Shown here: piece by piece, positions 1 through 6,393 of the stretch
Position numbering within the stretch: the first letter of the stretch is position 1
How the letters are laid out: every line of letters starts with the position of its first letter
Assembly (NCBI GenBank): GCA_965603355.1
Contig: CBFDCQ010000077.1
Location: forward strand, 1-15,458
DNA: 15,458 nucleotides
Reading direction: 5' to 3'
Source: CBFDCQ01 sp965603355
GTDB lineage: Bacteria > Hydrogenedentota > CAZGCA01 > CBFDCQ01
Translations under genes and position numbers: made by a program
Notes under the pieces: model-generated
Database searches by the model: none
The model's input: only the letters and a program-made list of their open reading frames with translations
What the model was told of the DNA's origin: nothing

Positions 1-162
1 AACCTTGAGCCGGCGCACGTGGGCCACACAGTTTGGCACAAATGATTCCGAGAGTGCCCGGGAGCCCATGGACACCGCAGGGGCCATCAAAGACAGTCCA
101 CTCCAACCGTTTTCATGATTCTGTGGAACGCCTTTAGATGGCGGAGGCGGTCGCCCTGGGGC
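1..162. other. Left-edge stretch with no assignable gene
   Basis: I see no convincing gene here. One plus-strand frame is open from the window edge to a TGA at 116-118, so this could be the last 38 codons of a gene entering from the left, convergent with the phosphoesterase. Its translation resembles nothing I recognise. A minus-strand frame starting with an ATG near 90 is also open to the left edge but lacks a well-spaced ribosome binding site. No hairpin followed by a T-run is visible downstream of the phosphoesterase stop. Confidence 0.3.
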
Positions 163-894
163 TCACTTGCCCCTTTTCAGCCTGCGGGCCAGCTCCTGAG
201 GGAGTCCCGCTTCGCGTATCTTCTCGCAGCACTCGTCTATGTCGTACGGGACGCGATGGAACTCCACGACCCTTTGGTCCAAGTCCACGATGCCGAACGC
301 TGCCTGCCAGTTCTTATCACGTGGCTGCCCGACAGCACCCGGATTAATGAAATAGCGGCTATTAGGCACGAGCGTGTGGATTTTGGAAGCGTCAAGACAG
401 TGGTTTGAACCCTTCTCGGAGAAAATCGCCGGCCGATGGCTATGCCCAAAAAAGCAGATGTCTATTGCACGACCTTCAAGGTACTCCAACTGGCTCATCG
501 CGTCGAGCCAGTCAATTATGTAGTCGTCCTTGCTTGTCGGCGAACCGTGCACCCCCAGACAAACTGAATTGAACGTCACCTCTTCCGACAACGTCTTCAA
601 AAACTCCCTGTTATCCTCACGCAATCGCTCTTGCGTCCATTCCGCCGCACGCCGAGCGGTAGCTCTGAAAAACCACGGATCCTCCAAACCGCATATGGCG
701 GCGTCGTGATTGCCGAGAACCGACAGAATCTCCCGCTCGCGAATAATGTCTATACACTCATTGGGATTAGCATTGTAGCCCACAACGTCGCCCAGCGACA
801 CGATCTGATCGACGCCGATTCCGTCTATCTCCTTGAGAACCGCATTTAAAGCCTCTAGATTAGCATGAATATCGGTGATTACTGCAAACCTCAT
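163..894 (-). CDS. Calcineurin-like metallophosphoesterase (YfcE/MJ0936-like)
   Basis: Predicted cytosolic dimetal phosphoesterase of 243 residues; the natural substrate cannot be read from sequence. All core motifs are present in order: D8-x-H10 (TDIHAN), G35-D36 (SLGDVVGY), G61-N-H-D64, H116 (GVHGSP) and G150-H-S-H153. The family's NPGAVGQPRD-type segment is at about 184-193. These residues bind the two metals in this superfamily, so the enzyme looks intact. I chose the ATG at 894 because the family typically begins exactly with the strand M-R-F-A-V-I-T-D-I-H. The frame stays open upstream to an ATG at 1059, but those 55 residues are Cys/Arg-rich, unlike the family, and partly encode a DNA repeat. 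No strong Shine-Dalgarno sits before 894. It is on the same strand as the zinc/TPR gene, 174 bases upstream, and may be cotranscribed with it. Close relatives include single-domain phosphodiesterases and diadenosine-tetraphosphatase-like proteins. Confidence 0.9.
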   Translation of the reverse strand: MRFAVITDIHANLEALNAVLKEIDGIGVDQIVSLGDVVGYNANPNECIDIIREREILSVLGNHDAAICGLEDPWFFRATARRAAEWTQERLREDNREFLKTLSEEVTFNSVCLGVHGSPTSKDDYIIDWLDAMSQLEYLEGRAIDICFFGHSHRPAIFSEKGSNHCLDASKIHTLVPNSRYFINPGAVGQPRDKNWQAAFGIVDLDQRVVEFHRVPYDIDECCEKIREAGLPQELARRLKRGK

Positions 895-901
895 CTTTCT
901 A

Positions 902-945
902 CACAATCCTTCACGGCATGTCCAGGCACAGCACAATCCCTCACG
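902..945. repeat. 14-base direct repeat pair before the phosphoesterase
   Basis: CACAATCCTTCACG at 902-915 and CACAATCCCTCACG at 932-945 differ at one position and are 30 bases apart. On the coding strand they read CGTGARGGATTGTG, and the nearer copy ends 8 bases before the phosphoesterase ATG. The farther copy also forms half of an inverted repeat (ATCCCTC at 936-942 with GAGGGAT at 955-961). This may be a regulator binding site or a local duplication; I do not recognise the motif. Confidence 0.5.
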
Positions 946-1068
946 ATCAATATCGAGGGATCGTACAGACTGCCTTCCCCCGTGTTCCTGTTCGCCTTGC
1001 CTCCACTTTCCGCACCGTCCAGTTGATCTCGAACCGCCGCACAGGGCATCCGTGCCCAAGACACCCGA

Positions 1069-2052
1069 CTACACCTTCACTTGCTCTTTACTCTCACTGG
1101 CACTGGCGATAATCCGACGTAGTTTCTGGATCTTCTTGCGGGCTTCCCGGTTTTTCGGCTCGTACCTGAGGACTTCATCGAAATACTGCAGCGCGCGCTT
1201 GTACTCCTTGACCTTCACGTAGTGCACTCCCACGTTGAACGTCGACACGGCCACTTTTCTCCTCAGACGCCCGCTGCCGGGATCCTCCTTGAACGCCTTG
1301 TCGTACTCCGTGAGCGCGGCGAAATAGTTCTTCGTATGAAAATAGAAATCGCCGAGAGTCTCCTCCTTACTGACAGAAGATTCAGCCGGTTCCGCTGCCT
1401 GTTCGCCTTCCGCCGGAACCGACGCTTCCGACTCCAACCCTCCCCCGACCGCGATCTGCGCCACACTCGCTCGTTCGATGAGCACCGACACGTTGTTGCC
1501 CGGTTCGCTAGGGATAAGATGGAACCGCGGCACACGCTCATCATACGCGGTCAGAGTGTACCCATCGATAACCTCGCCGTCCTTGAACTTGACGGCTATC
1601 TCAAGACCCTCGGGGTGCCACTCCGTCTGCAACCTCTTCTTATCGAACTTGCCGTCGAAATCTCGTACAAAGAACACCGCCTTCAGGTCGATGAACTTTA
1701 CAAAAATCTGCTTCGATTCGTCCGAGGACGCGTCTCTGGGCTCCACATAGAATCCCCCCGCGCTCGTGTCTATCGTATAAGATGTCCCCTTCAGCATACG
1801 TCCATCAGCGAACCGGACTACTAGACGCTGCTTCGGATGACGCTTTCGCACAGCCTTCTTTCGGCGGTCCTCCACCCACTCCCGCTGTGCTTTCTTATAG
1901 CACCTAAGGCAGAGCTTGCGCTTCGCGACCTCTTTGACGCACTGGTCGCACCCTACCGCGCCGCACTCCGCGCAGTATCCAACAACCTCTCGTCGGGGGT
2001 GAACTGGACAGTTCATATCGCTAGGTACGGAGCTGGAAACCCGTTTTGACAC
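1069..2052 (-). CDS. Zinc-binding head, duplicated beta module and TPR-tail protein
   Basis: A 327-residue probable cytoplasmic protein with no predicted enzymatic site. Residues 15-51 carry eight likely zinc ligands in B-box spacing: C15, H18, C27, C30, C35, C38, C48, C51. A basic linker (about 60-76) follows. Residues 76-202 hold two related beta-rich units, each built around an [R/K]-F-x-D-G-x-x-x-x-G core (VVRFADGRMLKG and AVKFKDGEVIDG). A segment reading DLKAVFFVRDFDG lies between them. From memory this matches an uncharacterised bacterial domain family (DUF6982-like); a profile search should confirm. After an acidic, Ala/Glu/Ser-rich linker (about 203-230), residues 231-315 form two TPR-type helical repeats. 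The start is GTG at 2052, preceded by GGAAGGA; an internal ATG at 2016 has no ribosome binding site. The gene is transcribed from the strong promoter at 2076-2104. Role unknown; zinc and TPR modules suggest a protein-interaction scaffold. Confidence 0.8.
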   Translation of the reverse strand: MSKRVSSSVPSDMNCPVHPRREVVGYCAECGAVGCDQCVKEVAKRKLCLRCYKKAQREWVEDRRKKAVRKRHPKQRLVVRFADGRMLKGTSYTIDTSAGGFYVEPRDASSDESKQIFVKFIDLKAVFFVRDFDGKFDKKRLQTEWHPEGLEIAVKFKDGEVIDGYTLTAYDERVPRFHLIPSEPGNNVSVLIERASVAQIAVGGGLESEASVPAEGEQAAEPAESSVSKEETLGDFYFHTKNYFAALTEYDKAFKEDPGSGRLRRKVAVSTFNVGVHYVKVKEYKRALQYFDEVLRYEPKNREARKKIQKLRRIIASASESKEQVKV

Positions 2053-2075
2053 CTCTTCACATCCTTCCCAAAGCG

Positions 2076-2104
2076 ATCATATCATAAACGGGTTCTCTTG
2101 TCAA
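2076..2104 (-). promoter_or_regulatory. Near-consensus sigma-70 promoter for the zinc/TPR gene
   Basis: Read on the minus strand: TTGACA at 2104-2099, a 17-base spacer, TATGAT at 2081-2076. A second overlapping TATGAT lies at 2086-2081, but its spacing of 12 is too short. Transcription would start near 2069, giving a leader of about 17 bases containing GGAAGGA before the GTG start at 2052. Confidence 0.8.
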
Positions 2105-2329
2105 AGGGAAATGCGCCGCTCACACTCTATCACATTATGGCATCTGCCTTTAGTCGCCTCTGTGCAACATCCTCTCAGCCAAAATCAGCCCCCGAGACTC
2201 GCTCCAGATTGTTGCCGTTGGCTCACTTAGCCGTCACGTGAGTCTACACGCTCCTTCAGAGTGCATCTACACCACCAGGCGGTCTTGTTCCACTCCACTT
2301 GCACCCCTCACTTAGGACCGAGAATTTCA

Positions 2330-2358
2330 TTGACATCTGCAAGACATTCGTGTATAAT
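2330..2358 (+). promoter_or_regulatory. Exact-consensus sigma-70 promoter for the HTH-receiver operon
   Basis: TTGACA at 2330-2335, exactly 17 bases, then TATAAT at 2353-2358: both hexamers and the spacer are consensus. Start of transcription is expected near 2365, leaving a leader of about 67 bases before the ATG at 2432. An inverted repeat overlaps the -10 box, so this intrinsically strong promoter may be repressed. Confidence 0.85.
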
Positions 2359-2365
2359 TTACACG
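2349..2365. promoter_or_regulatory. Candidate operator: dyad over the -10 box
   Basis: CGTGTA (2349-2354) and its exact reverse complement TACACG (2360-2365) flank a 5-base A/T centre and enclose the -10 hexamer of the promoter at 2330-2358. The position from the -10 to the start site suits a repressor. Autoregulation by the adjacent HTH-receiver protein is inference only. Confidence 0.45.
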
Positions 2366-2431
2366 CGAATAAGTATTATGCTAAAAATGTTTGTAGTATA
2401 AACCTGAAGCTACAACAACCGGAAGCGCAGG

Positions 2432-3022
2432 ATGGTGGCGAAATTGAAATCACAAAAAGCTTACACCACGTTCGAGGCAGCAAGGATATGTCACGTCACG
2501 CATCACAGTATCAAGAACTGGATAAAACAGGGGCTGATCAAGGCGTCCCGGACCCCCGGAGGACACTACAGGATCCTCGAGGACGATCTCGACGCGTTCC
2601 GGAAAAAATACGATATGTTTCCAGAAGAGAAGCGACGCGAGAAACCGATGGTGATGGTAGTTGACGACGAACAGGACGCTCTGGACCTGATAGAACGCGT
2701 GCTAAGCGACGAGAACGTTGAGATCATAAAGGTGAGCAACGCTACCGAAGTGGGCCTGAAAGCCGCACAACTTCTCCCGGATTTGATACTGCTCGATTTC
2801 CTCATGCCGGACGTCAACGGATTCGAGGTCTGCAAAGCGCTCCGCGCTAACGAGCACACCAGCAACATCCCGATAATGGCCGTCACGTGCCTGACAAAGG
2901 AGGAGGAGATCGAACGAATATTCGAGGTCGGAGCTGACGAATATCTCGCCAAGCCGTTCAAGATGGACGACCTGCTGGAGAAAGTTCGTGAGCTTCTCTC
3001 CAGGGAAGAAATTGCCAAATAG
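2432..3022 (+). CDS. MerR/excisionase-type HTH protein with C-terminal receiver domain
   Basis: A 196-residue predicted DNA-binding response regulator with reversed domain order. Residues 10-58 match an excisionase/MerR-like winged helix-turn-helix: YTTFEAARICHV, then SIKNWIKQGLIKASRTPGGH with the typical TPGGHYRI wing. Residues 72-192 form a complete receiver: acidic pocket D78-D79-E80, phosphoacceptor D122 (LLDFLMPD), T152 and K174-P175. Canonical response regulators have the receiver first and the output last. The ATG at 2432 is preceded by GGAA with 8-base spacing, and an exact-consensus promoter lies upstream. The hybrid kinase begins 6 or 33 bases after the stop, so the two are probably one operon and a phosphotransfer pair, with this protein as transcriptional output. 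The targets are unknown, but its own promoter carries a fitting dyad. Confidence 0.9.
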   Translation: MVAKLKSQKAYTTFEAARICHVTHHSIKNWIKQGLIKASRTPGGHYRILEDDLDAFRKKYDMFPEEKRREKPMVMVVDDEQDALDLIERVLSDENVEIIKVSNATEVGLKAAQLLPDLILLDFLMPDVNGFEVCKALRANEHTSNIPIMAVTCLTKEEEIERIFEVGADEYLAKPFKMDDLLEKVRELLSREEIAK

Positions 3023-3038
3023 CTCGCCGTGGCGAGCT
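3021..3038. repeat. Perfect intercistronic palindrome between the regulator and kinase genes
   Basis: AGCTCGCC-GT-GGCGAGCT is an exact 8-base inverted repeat with a 2-base centre. In RNA it could form a 7-pair stem with a 4-base loop. It begins within the stop codon of the upstream gene, and no T-run follows. It contains the alternative GTG start (3029) of the kinase. It may tune kinase translation or mRNA stability. Confidence 0.6.
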
Positions 3039-3055
3039 GTGAGAACGGTCGAACG

Positions 3056-5923
3056 ATGCCCTCCAACAAAAAGACGATCAAGACCTTGTCACGCAGACGC
3101 CGACGTGTCGGAATCGAGACCAAGATCGTCAAGAGCATACTGTGGGTCGGAATATGCCCCATGGCTGTCGCAGCAGCCGTCGGAGTTTTTGCCGCATGGA
3201 AAATGGGCACACCGGCAGCCGGCACCGTCGTGGCGCTTTCTCTCTTGATGGGCGGCGTTCTTGTCGGTTTCTTCTGCCTCGTCGAGTATCGGCGCGTCCA
3301 CAATGACATAGTGCGACCGGTTCGCCTGCTCAATGAGGGCACTCGGATTGTCGGTCACGGCGACCTCGAGCTCAAACTGAAGATAGCCACGGGCGACGAG
3401 ATCGAGGAGCTCGCTGCCTCTTTCAACCGAATGGCGCTCGACCTTAAACGCAAAATCCGCCAGCTTGAGGAATCCGAAGAGAAGTACCGGGGCGTCGTCA
3501 CTTCGATGAAAGAAGGTATATACCGGACGAACGCCGACGGTAAGATAACCTTCCTGAACAAGGCTGCGGCTCAAATATTCGGCTACACCCGCCCCGATGA
3601 GGCCCTCGGAATCAACATGAAAACGATGTACGTTGAGGAGATGGATGCGGCGCGCATGGATAGCGAACTAAGAGCAAGCGGATATGTTGACAGGTTCCGG
3701 CTCTGGATAACGCGCAAGGACGGTCAGGCCATCTGTGTAGAAACCTCCAGTAACTTGATAAAGGACGAGGCCGGCAACGTCGTCGGCGTTGAAGGCATGT
3801 TCAGAGACGTGACCGAGCAGATACGATTGGAGCGCGAGACCAAAGAAAAAGCCGGACGGCTGGCAGTGATAAACGAGATCACCAACGCCATCAACTCCAG
3901 CCTTGACGCTGACAGGGTGTACGAAACCATAGCCGTTAAGGTTAGAAAACTCGTCCAGTTCGACTGTGCCGGGATCGCCCTGCAAAGCGATATCGGAGAT
4001 GGCATGGAGATTTTCGGACTGTGGCCGCTATCGAGAGAGCATCAGGCAGCCGCCGTCGAGTACGTCCCCGACGCCAAAAGCGGGTTGCATTGGGTCATGC
4101 AGAACGCGCGACCTCTCGTCGTGGAAAATGAGCAAGAGGTGTCCGTTCTGACTGACACATCCCGAATACTGGGCAGCAAGGTTCGCTCCTGCGTATATAT
4201 ACCGCTGTTCTCGAAGGAGCGCCTGACCGGCGCTTTTGTGCTCGGAAGAAAAAGTGACGATCTGTTCAGCAGGTATGACCTTGAGGTCCTCGGGCAAATT
4301 GCGGGACAGATAGGGGTTGCTGTCGATAACGCCAGGTTGTTCAAGAACCTCGTGAATTCGTTCGAAGAGGTTAAGAAAGCTCAGGAAAAACTGGCGAAGG
4401 CGCACGAGGAACTGAAAACGTTCGACCAAATGAAAACCAACCTCCTCTCTAACGTGTCCCATGAACTGCGTACTCCGCTCGTCTCGATTATGGGTTACAC
4501 CGACATGATACTGCGCGAAAAGGTCGGTGGCCTGAACAAAACACAAAAGGAGTATCTGACCATATCGCTGAGAAACGTCGAGAAACTCGTCACACTCATA
4601 GAGAACCTGCTCGACTTCTCCAGGCTGCACCGCGGTACCGAACAACCCGTTTTCGGGATCGTTGACCTCGTCGAAGTAGCCAAGACAGGTGTACAGGTGA
4701 TCCGGCCTGTTGCCGACAGACGCAATATCAGCGTCGAGCTCAAGGCTCCCCCGGAAGGGCTCGTTGTTGAGGGAGATAAAGAAAAGATCAGTCAGGTCTT
4801 CGACAATCTGCTCTCCAACGCCGTCAAGTTCAACGACAACGGCGGGTCTGTCGTGGCCCTACTGAGAACGGACAGCGCTAATAATGCCGAAGTCTCGGTC
4901 AAAGACACCGGTATTGGGATACCCAGAGAGGCCCTGGACAAGGTGTTTACACGCTTCTACCAGTTCGACTCCTCGAGCACGCGCAAGTACGGGGGAACAG
5001 GAATAGGGCTCTCCATCGCCCAGGACATAGTCAGGATGCACGGAGGAAGAATCTCCGTAACGAGCGAGGCTGACCAAGGTTCCACCTTCACCTTCACACT
5101 ACCCCTCGTTCTGCAGGATGAACAACTGGAAGAGGCACGCCGACGCAGCCTGCCCGAGACGCGCGGGCTCGTTGAACTCGTCACGAATGACATAGAGCTC
5201 GCGGAAAACGTTAAAACACAACTTAGCGGCGAGGGCATCAACGTGATGCACGTGACCAACAGAGACGAAGCCGTCCGCCTCGCCGGCAAACATCTGCCCG
5301 ACTGTATCGCCATTGACGCGGGGGTCGATGGTCACGGCGGAAGAACCGTTGCCGAAAGGCTCAAACATGACGCCTACTCCAGCAGAATACCTATTGTGCT
5401 CATTACCGAAGACGGGCACGACAGCGAATGTCCCGACGCTTGGATCACCGCCCGCGTCTCGAGAGCGTACCGCAAGGGAAGGCTGGTGAGCACCATAAAC
5501 TACGTGATGGGCCTGTCCGGCCGTGAGATCCCGCCTGAAGGAGACAAGATACTTGTCGTCGACGACGACCCGGACGTGACCGATTTTCTGAGCAACGTGC
5601 TCGGTGGCGAAGGGTACGAAGTGGTCTCTGCAAGTTCCGGTCAGGAAGCCCTTGAGAAGATCAAGCAGGGCGGTATCGGTCTCGTACTTCTCGACATTGC
5701 GATGCCGGAAATGGACGGCTGGGAGGTATGCCGCAGGATCAGAGGTGAACCGGAATACGGCAATGCACACATCTTCATAATCACCGCCAAGCCCGAGGCA
5801 AGTATCAGCAGGCGGGTCGCATCGAGCGGCGCAGACGGGTACCTGATCAAACCGTTCCGAACGGGGGATATCATATCCAAGGTCAACGAGCTCGTGCGTC
5901 CCACCCAAGAGCTGTCCACGTAA
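3056..5923 (+). CDS. Membrane-anchored hybrid histidine kinase (HAMP-PAS-GAF-HK-REC-REC)
   Basis: Counting from the ATG at 3056 (955 residues): a basic N-terminus, then two membrane helices (about 27-48 and 55-77) joined by only a few residues, so no extracytoplasmic sensor. HAMP follows at 78-134, PAS at 141-256 and GAF at 271-430. A coiled linker leads to HisKA with H469 (NVSHELRTPL). The HATPase has N584/N588, DTGIG 617-621 and GGTGIGL 646-652. Next is a receiver-like domain (704-816) with a degenerate acidic pocket (VTNDIE instead of VDDD), keeping D754 but lacking the usual KP motif. A complete receiver ends the protein (D836-D838, D880, K932). Sensing is therefore probably intracellular, through PAS/GAF. 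A GTG at 3029 would add nine residues but sits in the loop of a palindrome; neither start has a good Shine-Dalgarno. It probably phosphorylates the upstream HTH-receiver protein. Confidence 0.9.
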   Translation: MPSNKKTIKTLSRRRRRVGIETKIVKSILWVGICPMAVAAAVGVFAAWKMGTPAAGTVVALSLLMGGVLVGFFCLVEYRRVHNDIVRPVRLLNEGTRIVGHGDLELKLKIATGDEIEELAASFNRMALDLKRKIRQLEESEEKYRGVVTSMKEGIYRTNADGKITFLNKAAAQIFGYTRPDEALGINMKTMYVEEMDAARMDSELRASGYVDRFRLWITRKDGQAICVETSSNLIKDEAGNVVGVEGMFRDVTEQIRLERETKEKAGRLAVINEITNAINSSLDADRVYETIAVKVRKLVQFDCAGIALQSDIGDGMEIFGLWPLSREHQAAAVEYVPDAKSGLHWVMQNARPLVVENEQEVSVLTDTSRILGSKVRSCVYIPLFSKERLTGAFVLGRKSDDLFSRYDLEVLGQIAGQIGVAVDNARLFKNLVNSFEEVKKAQEKLAKAHEELKTFDQMKTNLLSNVSHELRTPLVSIMGYTDMILREKVGGLNKTQKEYLTISLRNVEKLVTLIENLLDFSRLHRGTEQPVFGIVDLVEVAKTGVQVIRPVADRRNISVELKAPPEGLVVEGDKEKISQVFDNLLSNAVKFNDNGGSVVALLRTDSANNAEVSVKDTGIGIPREALDKVFTRFYQFDSSSTRKYGGTGIGLSIAQDIVRMHGGRISVTSEADQGSTFTFTLPLVLQDEQLEEARRRSLPETRGLVELVTNDIELAENVKTQLSGEGINVMHVTNRDEAVRLAGKHLPDCIAIDAGVDGHGGRTVAERLKHDAYSSRIPIVLITEDGHDSECPDAWITARVSRAYRKGRLVSTINYVMGLSGREIPPEGDKILVVDDDPDVTDFLSNVLGGEGYEVVSASSGQEALEKIKQGGIGLVLLDIAMPEMDGWEVCRRIRGEPEYGNAHIFIITAKPEASISRRVASSGADGYLIKPFRTGDIISKVNELVRPTQELST

Positions 5924-6393
5924 AGTCCGGATCCTACCCCGCTTCATCCATCACGGATCGCTCCTGCGCCCCGAACGCGCCTGGTATGAGTGGTTTGCCG
6001 AAGCGCGATTCCCATAAATGCCCCTCCGGTGGTGACCAGGGTCATTCCAGTTTATCCTCAAACAAGCGCTAAAACAGCACAAAACCTGATTCAGAGTCGG
6101 TCGCACCGCGCCTAATTGACTATTCGTGCAAGTGCCGGCCGGGCACAAGCGCTGCCGGACCCCCTACATTTTGAGCCGTATGTATAATTAAATATGGATG
6201 GTGTTGGATGCACGTGTACTATTGGGAAGGAAGGCCTCACATTACTCCCTGACAAGTAGAAAGTCAAGGACGCTGAATGTGGCTTTTGTCGTGGCTACGG
6301 TTGAGCCTGATAGCACATAAACAGGTTGCAGATAACGTAGCACAAGTTTACCAGTAGCGGCGCGGCGGCAACCTTTTGTCCCGGGAGAGGATT
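5924..6393. other. 470-base intergenic region between the two kinase units
   Basis: No credible ORF. It contains a small hairpin (GTGCC 6132-6136 with GGCAC 6142-6146), two copies of ACAAGCGCT (6062-6070 and 6145-6153), and a perfect -10-like TATAAT at 6183-6188. The 9-base string TGTATAATT around that hexamer also occurs at the promoter at 2353. There is no matching -35 at 16-18 bases, so a promoter there would need an activator or another sigma factor. No T-tailed terminator is visible after the kinase gene. Confidence 0.4.

Larger units (their letters stand above)
2105..2431. other. Divergent intergenic region
   Basis: This gap separates the minus-strand zinc/TPR gene from the plus-strand HTH-receiver gene. 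It holds the plus-strand promoter at 2330-2358 and a dyad over its -10 box. The middle part (about 2110-2325) shows no ORF, RNA gene or repeat that I can support. The leader from about 2365 to 2431 is A/T-rich. Confidence 0.5.

Noticed and set aside
1021..1040. GGTTCGAGATC on the minus strand, like a tRNA T-loop
   Set aside because: No flanking T-stem, anticodon arm or acceptor stem can be formed around it.
895..1059. In-frame N-terminal extension of the phosphoesterase from an ATG at 1059
   Set aside because: The added 55 residues are Cys/Arg-rich, contain a DNA-repeat-derived duplication and precede the conserved family start at residue MRFAVITD.
5099..5947. 282-codon minus-strand open frame over the end of the smaller hybrid kinase
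   Set aside because: Shadow of the receiver-coding region; no motif, no ribosome binding site, and the plus-strand protein is clearly real.
5951..6148. 65-codon minus-strand open frame in the kinase gap
   Set aside because: No ribosome binding site or recognisable sequence; composition looks random.
6376..6393. TTG start six codons upstream of the large kinase ATG
   Set aside because: The ribosome binding site GGGAGAGG lies between TTG and ATG and is correctly placed only for the ATG at 6394.
6194..6393. Possible c-di-GMP riboswitch in the leader of the kinase-cyclase operon
   Set aside because: I looked for the conserved GEMM core blocks and did not find them.
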